Assembly (NCBI GenBank): GCA_018398585.1
Contig: JAGTTD010000009.1
Location: forward strand, 14,141,193-14,205,192
Length of the DNA: 64,000 nucleotides
DNA from: Simmondsia chinensis
Taxonomy: Eukaryota > Streptophyta > Magnoliopsida > Caryophyllales > Simmondsiaceae
Direction of reading: 5' to 3'
Shown: piece after piece, positions 1 through 9,760 of the stretch
How positions within the stretch are numbered: the first letter of the stretch is position 1
Layout of the letters: the number at the start of each line of letters is the position of its first letter
Made by a program: the position numbers and the translations under genes
Notes under the pieces: generated by a model
The model's database searches: none
What the model was told of the DNA's origin: nothing
What the model saw: only the letters and a program-made list of their open reading frames with translations

Positions 1-54
1 AACATATCAGCTGTTTTCCAAAAGAAGGTTCCCCCTAAGTGCAAGGATCCAGGT

Positions 55-311
55 ATGTTTTCAGTCCCGTGTAAGATTGGCAATACTAGGTTAGAAAGAG
101 CAATGCTAGATTTAGGAGCATCAATAAATGTCATGCCTAGATCTATATATGCTTACCTAAACTTAGCGCCATTAAAAGAAACTGGAATTGTCATTCAACT
201 AGCTGACAGGTCAAATGCATACCCCGATAGTGTGATTGAGGATGTCCTTGTGCAAGTAAATGAACTGGTCTTTCCTGTTGATTTTTATGTTCTTGATATG
301 GAGGATGATAA
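55..311 (+). pseudogene. gypsy aspartic protease domain, interrupted by a SINE
   Basis: The frame reads VPCKIGNTRLERAMLDLGAS then INVMP, the retropepsin fold of Athila-type elements, where the usual D-T/S-G-A active site appears as DLGAS. The following LADRS and DVLVQVNELVFPVDFYVLDM match the second half of the domain. The frame is broken at 312 by the 5S-derived SINE and resumes at about 577 inside the duplicated target site. In a working element this domain would cleave the Gag-Pol polyprotein. Confidence 0.75.
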
Positions 312-490
312 CCAAAGAGGGCACCAACACGCCGTCACCGGATCCCATTAGAACTTCGAAGTCAAGCGTGCTTGGGCGAGAGTAGTACCAGGATGGGTGA
401 CCTCCTGAGAAGTCCTCACCCTCAGGTTGGGGGCACTAGGAAACAGCCTCTCTTCAGGTTAACATCCTGAAGGGGAAAGGCTGCATACAT

Positions 491-530
<40 letters not shown>

Positions 531-576
531 ACTACGTAGGCGGGAGCCCTTGAGGCATTGGCCATGTTCCTTTCCT
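312..576 (+). mobile_element. SINE with 5S rRNA head and Au-like 3' body
   Basis: A 265-bp insert is flanked by a perfect 15-bp direct repeat (TATGGAGGATGATAA at 297-311 and 577-591), the signature of target-primed reverse transcription. The first ~105 bp is a 5S rRNA-like sequence containing the internal promoter boxes. The rest (from about 430) contains blocks such as AACAGCCTCTCTTCAGG, a GGCTGC-type block and GGGAGCCCTTGAGGCA, shared with the Au-type SINE copies elsewhere in the window. A run of 29 C plus 10 A lies at 491-529. The 3' end is ATGTTCCTTTCC, without the TTG repeats of the other copies. A second copy with the same two ends is at 42033-42281 on the minus strand. Confidence 0.85.
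320..417 (+). pseudogene. 5S rRNA-derived promoter region (SINE head)
   Basis: The stretch CACCGGATCCCATTAGAAC, then AAGTCAAGCGTGCTTGGGCG, GTAGTACCAGGATGGGTGAC and CTCCTGAGAAGTCCTC matches plant 5S rRNA from about position 30 to the 3' end with few changes. The A-box region, intermediate element and C-box of the type 1 RNA polymerase III promoter are all recognisable. The 5' 20-25 nt are diverged. It is not a 5S gene: it sits inside a protease frame, has no downstream T-run terminator and is fused to a SINE body. Confidence 0.85.
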
Positions 577-577
577 T

Positions 578-2130
578 ATGGAGGATGATAATAATGCTTC
601 TAATGATGCTCCAATCTTGTTAGAAAGACCTTTTCTTAAAACATCTAGAACTAAGATTGATGTGCATGAAGGAACACTCATAATGGAATTTAATGGAGAA
701 ACTGTAAAGTTTAATATTTTTGAGGCCATGAAATATCCTAGTGATGTGCATTCTATTTGGTCTATTGATGTAATTGACACGTTAGCACATGAGACATTTG
801 AGTTAAATGGAGAGGATGTCGTGAATGTGGTGATTAGCCACAATCTCGATGTAGACAGAAGGGGCGAAAGCGAGATGGCCATGAGTGAGTCACTCGAGGA
901 AGCTGTTATGGCATTGGAATCTTTGCCAATGGAAAGGTATGTTATATGTAGTTTGAGTTTACCTATTTCTTACACAAAAATTCTACCTTCCATTGTGCAG
1001 GCACCGGAGTTAGAGTTAAAGCCTCTGCCATCCCGTTTAAAGTACGTGTATTTGGGAGAAGGAGAGACACTTCCCATGATAATTGCAAAGGATCTCTCTC
1101 ATTCTCAAGAGGAGCGTTTGGTGCCCGTGTTAAGGGAGCATAAGACTGCAATTGGGTGGATCATTGCCGACATAAAGGGAATCAGCCCCTCTATGTGCAT
1201 GCACCGGATTTTGCTAGAGGAGAATGCCATGCCATCTAGGGAGGCACAACGCAGGTTGAACCCACCTATGATGGAGGTGGTGAAGAAGGAAATTTTGAAA
1301 CTGTTGGATGCAGGAGTGATTTACCCAATTTCTGACTCTAAGTGGGTAAGCCCAATTCATGTGGTCCCCAAGAAGACCGGGATCAAGGTGGTAAAAAACA
1401 AAGATGGTGAGTCCGTTCCAACTCGAGTACAAAATGGTTGGAGAGTGTGCATAGACTACCGTAAACTCAATGTGGCAACTAGAAAGGATCATTTTCCTTT
1501 ACCTTTCATAAATCAAATGATAGAACGTCTGGCTAGTAGATCTCACTATTGTTTTCTTGATGGATATTCAGGTTATAACCAGATTGTAATTGCACCAGAG
1601 GACCAAGAGAAGACGACCTTCACTTGTCCTTTCGTGACGTTCGCATATTGGAGGATGCCGTTTGGACTTTGCAACGCCCCAGCCACATTCCAAAGGTGTA
1701 TGGTTAGCATATTTTCTGACTATGTTGAGCGCATAATGGAAGTATTTATGGATGATTTTACAGTTCATGGAAATTTATTTGATAAATGCTTACAGAACCT
1801 TACACTTGTACTTAAAAGGGGCATAGAAACTAGCCTTGTTTTAATTTTTGAAAAGTGTCATTTTATGGTGTAATAAGGTGTAGTTCTAGGGCATGTTGTC
1901 TCTTCTAGGGGAATTGAAGTTGATAAAGCTAAGATAGATGTTATAAAATCTTTACCTTACCCCACGAATGTGCGAAAAGTGCAATCTTTTTTGGGCCATG
2001 CAAGATTCTATCGAAGGTTTATCAAAGATTTTTCCAAGATAGCATTGCCCCTATGCAATTTGCTAGGCAAGGATGTGGAATTTGTGTTTGATGAGAGTTG
2101 CAAGGAGGCGTTTAACAAGCTAAAGGAGTA
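578..2130 (+). pseudogene. gypsy reverse transcriptase
   Basis: The open frame to 1873 covers the protease-RT linker and most of RT. Landmarks: SPIHVVPKK, WRVCIDYRKLN, FPLPFINQMIERL, YCFLDGYSGYNQI, RMPFGLCNAPATFQ, and the catalytic FMDD box in EVFMDDFTVHG near 1747. After a stop at 1871-1873 the family sequence goes on (VLGHVVSSRGIEVDKAKIDV, VQSFLGHARFYRRFIKDFSK) to a second in-frame stop at 2128-2130. The catalytic residues are intact, but the two nonsense codons prevent a full Pol protein. Confidence 0.85.
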
Positions 2131-2542
2131 ATTGATTTTTGCTCCAATCATAAAACCTCATGATTGGGACCTACCGTTCGAGATAATGTGCGATGCTAGT
2201 GACAGAGCAGTGGGGGCCGTGCTGGGCCAACGAGTAGGACGAGTACCTCATGTTATCTACTATGCATCAAGGACTTTGGATGCTGCCCAATGCAATTACA
2301 CCATGATAGAAAAAGCACTTTTTGCTATTGTATTTTCTTTGGAAAAATTTCGTTCCTATTTGCTTGGTACTAAAGTTATTGTGTATTCTGATCATGCAGC
2401 TCTAAGGTACCTTTGGAAGAAGAAAGATGCAAAACCAAGACTGATAAGATGGATATTGTTGTTGCAAGAATTTGACATCGAGGTGAAGGATAGAAGAGGT
2501 GCAGAGAATTATGTGGCAGATCATTTGAGCCGCTTAGTTTGA
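2131..2542 (+). pseudogene. gypsy RNase H domain
   Basis: This follows the RT thumb directly. The RNase H core is seen as [47 protein letters not shown] and [20 protein letters not shown], with the acidic positions D, E and D present. It ends in [12 protein letters not shown], the conserved end of this domain before the integrase spacer. It would remove the RNA strand during cDNA synthesis. The domain itself is open; it is listed as a pseudogene because the polyprotein is broken upstream. Confidence 0.85.
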
Positions 2543-2587
2543 GAAGAAGAAGCACTACCTTTAGAGGAACTCTTCCCCGGTGAGCAT

Positions 2588-3547
2588 TTGTATGCTATGT
2601 CCTTGGGAGTGCCTTCGTATGCGGATATAGTTAATTATTTGGTTACTAAGTCACTTCCTGGCAACTTGACAAAAGCTCAAAGGGACAAAATCAAGAATGA
2701 TACAAAATACTATGTTTGGGATAATCCAGATCTATGGAAACATAGTGTAGACCAAGTAATAAGAAGGTGTGTTCCGGAGAGTGAATTTTATTCTATTTTA
2801 ACTTTTTGTCACTCTTATGAAGGTGGAGGTCACTTTGGCCCGAAAAGGACAGCACATATGGTACTTGAATGTGGATTTTATTGGCCTTCTATTCATAAGG
2901 ATGCATGTTTGTTCTGTAAGACTTGTGAACAATGCCAAAGGACATGTAACATCTCTCAAAGGAATCAAATGCCCTTAACTTCTATACTTGCATGTGAAAT
3001 TTTTGATATTTGGGGTATTAATTTTATGGGACCATTTCCTCCCTCCTATGGTAATGTTTACATACTTTTAGCTGTTGATTATGCTTCCAAATGGGTGGAA
3101 GCTAAGGCCACCAGGACTGATGATTCTAATGTTGTTGTAGACTTTGTTAGGACTGCTATCTTTAATAGGTTTGGAACCCCTATGGCTATCATCAGTGATC
3201 AAGGTACCCATTTTTGCAACCGGGCTGTTGGCGCACTTTTAAGGAAGTACCATGGAACTCACAAAGTGTCCACCGCATATCACCCCCAAACAAGTGGGCA
3301 AGCTGAGATTTCCAATAGAGAGCTGAAATCCATTCTTGAGAAGGTCGTCAATCCCAATAGGAAGGATTGGAGTGCGAAGCTAGACGAAGATTTATGGGCT
3401 TATAGGACAGCCTACAAAATGCCAATTGGTATATCCCCATATCGCTTGGTGTTTGGGAAGGCTTGTCACCTTCTTGTGGAGCTAGAACATAAGGCATTTT
3501 GGGCAATTAAGAAATGCAACTTAGATCTTGAGGAAGCCGAAAAATAA
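2588..3547 (+). pseudogene. gypsy integrase
   Basis: A 319-residue open frame. The N-terminal HHCC zinc finger is visible ([11 protein letters not shown] ... [13 protein letters not shown]). The catalytic core has the three acidic residues in order: D in [14 protein letters not shown] in [12 protein letters not shown] and E in [32 protein letters not shown] marks the C-terminal side of the core. The frame stops at 3547; the C-terminal DNA-binding part continues just downstream. Confidence 0.85.
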
Positions 3548-3553
3548 AGGAAG

Positions 3554-3898
3554 TTGCAGCTACAAGAACTGGAGGAGATAAGGAATGATGCATATGATAA
3601 CGCAAGGATTTATAAGGACATGACTAAGGTGTTTCATGATAAGATGATTGCTAGAAAGAATTTTAATGTTGGGCAAAAAGTTCTCCTTTATGATTCTAGA
3701 CTCAGACTTTCTCCTAGTAAGCTTCGTTCTAGGCGGATTGGTCCTTTTGTTGTTACCAAGGTTTATTCTCGTGGTGCAGTGGAAATACAAAGCTTGGAAA
3801 TGAATAAGGTATTCAAGGTGAATGGACACAGGCTCAAACCACTCTATGACAATTTTCAAGTGCAAGTGATGGATGGTCTTAACATGGAGGATCCGTAG
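3554..3898 (+). pseudogene. gypsy integrase C-terminal region
   Basis: The sequence continues the integrase after the stop at 3545-3547. [35 protein letters not shown] and [11 protein letters not shown] are the usual integrase C-terminal beta-barrel motifs of Athila-type elements. No chromodomain follows. It is followed by GCTTGGGAGGCAACCCAAG (about 3940-3958), a motif also seen after the coding part of Gypsy-C. Confidence 0.75.
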
Positions 3899-5329
3899 AT
3901 GGAGCTTGAAGTCGGGCAAACGACTCTAAACAATTGCGCTGCTTGGGAGGCAACCCAAGAATAAAGAGATTTGAATTTTCTATCCCTTGCCTTTTAATGC
4001 TTTCTAGGAATTATTACTCTAGGTTGATGGCTTCACTTCTATTCTTTGCTTATATGAAGTTTTCTTTCCTTTGCATGCAAGACTTCCATTGGGGACAATG
4101 GAAGGATTAAGTGTGGGGGAATTAGGGGAAATTTTATGCACAACACATATTTCATGGTCATTTTTAGGAACTTTCCTTAGATTGATAAGATTCTACATGT
4201 CATGTGTTGAGAAATTCTTGATATGGTAATTGAGTTGAAAAGTTGAAGCATGTTGATATGGTAGATCATGACCTTTTGCGAGCTTTTGAGCCTTTGATTG
4301 ATACATCTTTATATCAATCTGATTTCTTCTATGTGTGTTGTTCATTCTTGATTGTGTTACTCTAGTACTTGCCTTAGATCTTGTCGAGATTACACTGATT
4401 CATATGCATACATGAAAGTGATGAAGGCAATTAGGTTTCTTTCCACCACTAGAGCCAAATAAGCCTACCCTGACATTTGATCTCTAGTGAGCCAATTTTG
4501 AGCTATATATATGCCTTATTTCTTTTGTATTAACCCACAATATGAGCCAATATCACGAAAAACCAAATGTTTCTACCTAACCTAAGGATTAGTAGAGCAT
4601 TTGAGTTCTTGACTTAATGGTGAAGTTTGGTGTTCATTAGAAGAAGTGGAATAAGACCGAAAATTGAGTTTATGTAATAAAGGAATGACATATCTTATTT
4701 GCTTTGATCAAAATAATATTCGTACATGAAAAGAAAAAAAAAAGGGGATAATGAAGCAGGAAAAAAAAAAAAAAAGATGTATGTTATGCTCATAAATTGT
4801 CGTCTTTGAGGTGGAAAGTGGTTGTATTGTTCTTGATATTACAATGTTAGGTCAAGGATTTAATTTCTCTACTATTTCCTATGGTTTTTAGCACCACATA
4901 ACCTAAATGTTCCATACCTTTTTTACCCATGGCCCCGTTACAACCAAATTAAAAGACCTTCTGATTCATGATTTGCATATGATCTAAGTAGTGGAGATGA
5001 GATGGACAAGCAAGCTTATGGGAGTACATTTTCATGAATTGAACCTGAGCGATAATAAATGAAACCGAAACACGTGAGAGTTGGAGTGCAAACACAATAC
5101 CGTGTGAGGATCTACTATGTTGATATGTTAAGCTCTTCAATTCAAAGTCTATATTAAGAAAGTTTGAATTATTTGGGAAGATTTGTTAGAGAAATTATGT
5201 GTTTCTTGGATTACTTGGACATGTTCTTACTTATGATGTGAGGTTCTTTGACATCTATGGAAAGGCAGAGTTCAAATGTAGTTTATGTTTTGCTCGAGGA
5301 CGACCAAAAGCTAAGTGTGGGGGGGGGTT
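3899..5329 (+). other. non-coding 3' region of the gypsy element with polypurine tract
   Basis: No convincing reading frame is present, in particular no env-like gene. Two polypurine-like blocks begin AAGTGTGGGGG: one near 4108 and one at 5313-5329. The second directly precedes the LTR and is the likely plus-strand primer. The first may be an internal second tract or a remnant of an older LTR border. The intervening sequence is AT-rich with A-runs at 4735 and 4760. Confidence 0.7.
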
Positions 5330-6761
5330 TGATAGGTGCTAGAAATGTTATATTTAATTGTCATACTTTATGCTTTTTGGTTGTGTTTTTTTTTTTTTAT
5401 GATTATTTATGTTTTTAAAATAATAATTCTTTATTTTTGAATTTTAGTAATTATTTGATTGTTTCCTTGATTTTAGGAGCTGATATGGGATTAATTGATA
5501 AGAAATTTGGATGGCAAGCTGGAGGGAATTTTAGTTGGACGAAAATCTACTTAGAATCTAAATTGGATAAGAATTGGAAGTTACTTGGGCGCCAAGAAGC
5601 TCGTTTTATGTGGCAAAACATTTTTGGGCATTTTGACTTATTTGCTGGAAAATGTTTATCTTAAGGTGTTTCCTAATTCAAAAAGGATTCCAAGAAGATT
5701 ACATGCTTAATTTTTAGGAGAATTAAGTTTAAAAAATATATATATAATATGTGGTGGAGAGCCCTAACCAGGCATCATCAGGGGATACATGTTTTGAAGA
5801 TCTAAGGAGCTGTAGAGACCTGTTCTTCATCAATTAATTCAGCATGAGTTCTTCTTATCCTTTCTTTAATTCTTTCTTTTCTTCAATGATCATGAGTGTG
5901 TAATCTTTTATTATTTAGTAGAGAAAGGATTGAAACCATAAATTTGTGATCATGAGACAAGTATTTTGATTTTAAAGAATTTCACATTGCTATGTTTAAA
6001 TATGTATGAATCATCTATGCTTGAATGTCATGATTGGTGGATTGGTTGTGTAGGAGGCCTACTACTCAATTACTTCTTGACATCCAATGCTAGTTAATGA
6101 TTCTAAGTTCTTAATTGCTTGGATGAATTAACACAAGTAGCAAATAATAGAAATATGGATGGTCAAGTTTATGCTTTCTGTTATGGTGTTTAATAGTCTA
6201 GATTCAATATCTGCGTCGTCGTATGTTATAGTCTAGGATTGATGATGTCTTTCTCATTCGTTAAAGCTGCCATTAGATTAAACTTTTCAATCGCTTGAGG
6301 GTTGTTTAGTGGTTAGGGTTTAATTGCAGCTCATCCGGATTAAACCAAAATTAAGGAAAGATAGGCAATAATAGCTTCTTTGGTGAATTCTACAGTCAAT
6401 CTATTTAAACTAGTGAATTGAATGTGTTGATGATTAATTACTAAATTCATGGTGAATTTCTCTATTCTCTACTGAATGCTTTTAATATATTGTTAAGAGC
6501 CTTTAGAAAGTTCACATCTTTAACATATTACTTCATCTAGCGTACTTTAGATAGTTGAATCTAGAACCAACCCCACGCCGCGCCCCCCCCCCCCCCCCCC
6601 CCCAAATTTACTTGTGTTATTAGATTAGTTATTTAGGAAATTCGAATTTAGATAATTGAAACAATTTAATCCTCATGGGATCGACCTCTACTTACCCTAT
6701 CTACTAGTTAGTTAGGTTGATTTAGAGTTTAATTTTAATTTGCTGCACACGGCACGCATCA
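5330..6761 (+). repeat. 3' LTR of the Athila-like gypsy element
   Basis: It begins TGATAGGTGCTAG immediately after the polypurine tract and ends GCACGCATCA, giving TG...CA ends and a length of about 1.43 kb. To its right the minus-strand integrase of Copia-A begins without a gap. The 5' partner is outside the window, so the boundaries rest on one LTR only. A run of 21 C lies at 6583-6603. Confidence 0.8.
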
Positions 6762-7414
6762 ACCCCCATCACTTTGAAAATACTTGATAGTAGTATGAAA
6801 TTGGTTTTCAACAAATACCTTAAAATCAGAAAAAATGGAGTACACTTCATCTTTTCATTGCATTGGATAGAGCTAGGTAAAGCGCGAGTAGTCATCAATA
6901 AAAAGCACATAGTAATGTAAAGCAGAATTAGATTGAACAGGAGATTGCTAAACATCAAAATGTATTAATTGTAAAGGTGCAGTAGTAGTATGCATAACAC
7001 GAGTAAACGGTAACCAATGCGACTTACCTAAACAACAAGCCTGACAATGTCTGACCGAACTAGAACCAGAACTAGAAGAAAGCAAAGACTGATTACGCAA
7101 AATATCAAAAACAGTATGACCTAAATGTCCTAAGTGTCCGTGCCATAAATCTGCAGAAGCAGTTTGTGCGACAAGTCCTGTGAGGTGTAGGGAGAAGCCA
7201 TAAAGCGGTCCATTACTGAGTATTTTGAGTAGGGGAGTCCCCGTAGCCTTGTCCTTAACACAAAAAGAGGACGAGTCAAATTCGACACTACAGTTGTTAT
7301 CTCGACACAATTATTTAATGGAAAGAAGATTGTGAGTAAGTTTAGGAACCAAAAATACTCTAGAGAGGTTAAGTTCACACGAGGGAGCACGCAATTTAGA
7401 AGAGCCAACATGTG
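6762..7414 (-). pseudogene. copia GAG pre-integrase domain and integrase start
   Basis: The minus-strand frame from about 7310 reads MCRDNNCSVEFDSSSFCVKD, then WHGHLGHLGHTVFDIL and CQACCLGKSHWLPF, the HHCC pre-integrase domain. It continues APLQLIHFDV into the integrase core (YYVLFIDDYSRF, VENQFHTTIKYFQSDGG) with at least two stops, and ends at 6762 at the gypsy LTR. The two visible catalytic positions (D in FDV and D in FQSD) are kept. Confidence 0.8.
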
Positions 7415-7419
7415 TAACA

Positions 7420-8106
7420 TGTTAGGATTATGTCTCAAATTACTTGTTTTAAGTTTATAGGTTGCTGTGGGGTCACCGATCAATCGGGAGGGAAGCCCGA
7501 TCGATCAGGTGATTTAAGTTAATTTTTTGGGATTTTTGGACCGTAAGAGGGCCGCTCGATCAACTCGGTTCTAATCGATCGGGTGTTTCCCGATCGGTCG
7601 GGCCCTCCCAAACACGCGGGCTATGTATAGGGCCCTAGGGTTCCGGTTTCTTTGATCCAAAAGATCCAATTAAGAGTGAGGCGCCGCCATGGCTAAGAGT
7701 GAGGTGATTTCGTAATTCCCCCAATTCATATTTTGAGTGCTACAAGAGTTAAGAGAAAGTGATTTGTAATTCTTTCATAGATCTCGTTTAGAGGAAGTGT
7801 CGTTGTAATTCTTCCATTCAGTATCAATAAAGAATCTCCATCTCCGCCCGTAGTTTTCTCCCCTCTCGATTGTAGAGGGGTTTCCACGTAAATATTGTGT
7901 GTTCGTGTTTGTTCTTTCTTTCTCCATATATTTGTTTTCTCGTTTGTGTGAGTCATATTATTTGAATCGAATCAAGTGATTAGGGTTTACGCTTCCGCAT
8001 CAAGATTTCCCTAACAAATTAGTATCAAAGTATATCAGTTTGTTCCAGATTTATCCTCACAGATTGGTATCTGAGCATATCAAGATTTGTTAAGATTTCC
8101 CTAAAA
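7420..8106 (+). repeat. left LTR of small LTR element
   Basis: 687 bp, about 20 bp shorter than its partner, in which one GATCGATCGGG-type unit is longer. It holds GATCGATCGGG-type dyads near 7470-7610, a TATA-like CTATGTATAGGG near 7620, and at its end extra copies of an LTR-end plus primer-site sequence (8001-8106). Confidence 0.88.
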
Positions 8107-8109
8107 AAT

Positions 8110-8121
8110 TGGTATCAGAGC
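8110..8121 (+). other. primer binding site (initiator tRNA-Met type)
   Basis: TGGTATCAGAGC lies four bases after the left LTR end, the usual place for minus-strand priming. Two degenerate versions lie upstream inside the LTR (about 8019 and 8064). Confidence 0.85.
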
Positions 8122-8790
8122 CAGGTTCAGAGCCTTGGGTGGAATTTGTATTAGAGCCCTATTTATTTCGATTTGGTAATATGACGTCCGCAATTAAGAT
8201 CGAAGTTGAGAAGTTTGGTGGTCAAGGAAGCTTCAGTTTATGGCAGGTTCACATTAAGGGCCTCTTGAATCAGAGTGGCATGAAGAAAGCTTCATATGGG
8301 AAAGAGAAGAAACCGGAGAATCTGTCTGAGCACAGTGTGAGGGGATCTTTGTGTGGTTAGTCTACAAAACTGAAATTATGTGAACAAGGGCTTTACGAGA
8401 AGCAGAAAAGTTTTCGCTTCAAGCAATTCCTGATGAGTAGACGTGTCACATTTGGTGAGTCTTCATTATTGTCTCCACAAAAGTTGTCACCAGTTGTTTG
8501 TGATTGAGGTCAGGTGAGTACGCCAGAGGGAGTTCAGTTGAGTAACACAGTTTAGCAGCAGGTGGCTATTTCAAATAGTGTGTCAAGAGCCAATTCAGAG
8601 AAGAAGAAGATTTGCATTGCTGATAGCCTCTCAGATATGTTCACTCAGTTGCTACCTAGCAGGAAGTTCAAGTTTCGCTCGGACTCGGTTAGGTTTTCTG
8701 TTTTGTGTAGATAACCCCGTGTATGGGGTGTTTAGTGGAGAAGGTGGAGGAAATTCTTTTATGTATGTAATTTGAGCCAAGGTGGAGATT
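8122..8790 (+). pseudogene. remnant of copia gag N-terminus inside small LTR element
   Basis: From ATG at 8181 the frame reads TSAIKIEVEKFGGQGSFSLW then QVHIKGLLNQSGMKKA, the F-G-x-x-x-F-x-x-W opening typical of copia Gag proteins. It soon stops (about 8360). The rest to 8790 is non-coding. This indicates the element arose from an autonomous copia by internal deletion. Confidence 0.65.
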
Positions 8791-9497
8791 TGTTAGGATT
8801 ATGTCTCAAATTACTTGTTTTAAGTTTATGGGTTGTCGTGGGGTCATCGACTGATCGAGAGGGAAGCCCGATCGATCGAGTGATTTAAGTTAATGTTTCG
8901 GGATTTTTGGGCTGTAAGAGGGCCAATCGACCGGCCCGATTCTGATCGATCGGGATGCCGATCGATCGGGTGTTTCCCGATCAATCGGGCCCTCCCAGAC
9001 ACGCGGGCTATATATAGAGCCCTAGGGTTCCAATTTCTGTGATCCAAAAGATCCAATTAAGAGTGAGGCGCCACCACGGCTAAGAGTGAGGTGATTTCGT
9101 AATTCCTCCAATTGAGATTTTGAGTGCTACGAGAGTTAAAAGAAAGTGAGTTGTAATTCTTTCATAGAATCTCGTTCAGAGGAAGTGTCACTTTAATTCT
9201 TCCATTCAATATCAATAAAGAATCACCATCCCCGCCCGTGGTTTTCTCCCCTCTTAATTGTTGAGGGGTTTCTACGTAAATATTGCGTGTTCGTATTTGT
9301 TCTTTCTTTCCCCATATATTTGTTTACTTGTCATTTGAGTGAGTCATATTATTTGAATCGAATCAAGTGATTAGGGTTTACGCTTCCGCATCAAGATTTC
9401 CCTAACAAATAGGCATCAAAGTATATCAGTTTGTTCCAGATTTATCCGCATAGATTGGTATCAGAACATATCAAGATTTGTTAAGATTTCCCTAACA
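8791..9497 (+). repeat. right LTR of small LTR element
   Basis: 707 bp, same ends and layout as the left LTR, with many point differences and a longer GATCGATCGGG block near 8940-8980. The divergence shows the insertion is not recent. Confidence 0.88.
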
Positions 9498-9502
9498 TAA
9501 CA

Positions 9503-9760
9503 GGTAACAGGGAGCCATTGCTAACTTGAATAGACTGAAAACCAGAGTAAGGGAAAATATTTTTAGAAATACCTTGGTTTGATGTCATATGGTTAGAAGC
9601 CCCTGAGTTAGGGTACCACGCAGGAGCAGCAGAGTCTGTAACCTACATAGCAGAAAAGAAGGGGAAAGATCAATATTGACATATCGATGTGGGCAAAGAG
9701 AGGCGGCATGACCTGCTTGATGAAAAATCTAACAAACAAGGGGCCCGGGACCAAGGATAC
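9503..9760 (-). pseudogene. copia Gag zinc knuckle and protease start (Copia-A copy 1)
   Basis: On the minus strand a CCHC knuckle reads CQIFHQAGHAASLCPHR: the second Cys is Phe here, while copy 2 still has CQICHQAGHAASLC. About 40 codons further the protease box reads WYPNSGASNHMTS, where the catalytic Asp of the usual DSGA is Asn. Both changes would abolish function. Confidence 0.75.

Larger units (their letters stand above)
1..6761 (+). mobile_element. Ty3/gypsy LTR retrotransposon, Athila-like, 5' end outside window
   Basis: Domain order protease, RT, RNase H, integrase followed by a long non-coding 3' region and an LTR identifies a Ty3/gypsy element; the RT wording (ATRKDHFPLPFI, RMPFGLCNAPATFQRCM) is that of the plant Athila/Tat group. 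No env-like frame is visible in the 1.4 kb after integrase. The 3' LTR ends in CATCA at 6761, exactly where the integrase of the minus-strand Copia-A resumes, so this element inserted into Copia-A. Its 5' LTR and gag lie left of the window. Stops near 1873 and 2128 and a SINE insertion at 312 make it inactive. Lineage assignment is from remembered family motifs, not a search. Confidence 0.85.
7420..9497 (+). mobile_element. small non-autonomous LTR element (TRIM/deletion derivative)
   Basis: Two direct LTRs (7420-8106 and 8791-9497) start TGTTAGGATT, and the right one ends CCCTAACA. The element is flanked by TAACA at 7415-7419 and 9498-9502, a perfect 5-bp duplication. The ~684-bp interior has a primer site right after the left LTR, a short remnant of copia gag and a purine-rich tract (AAGGTGGAGA) before the right LTR, and no protease, integrase or RT. 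It inserted into Copia-A. It would depend on enzymes from a related copia element. Confidence 0.9.

Noticed and set aside
330..417. Functional 5S rRNA gene
   Set aside because: The 5' end is diverged, no tandem 5S array or T-run terminator, it is flanked by a SINE body and a target duplication.
3899..5329. env-like gene expected in some Athila elements
   Set aside because: No frame longer than about 60 codons on the plus strand; minus-strand frames lack transmembrane or family features.
5437..5664. 75-codon frame inside the gypsy LTR
   Set aside because: Short AT-rich frame inside an LTR with no family similarity that I recognise.
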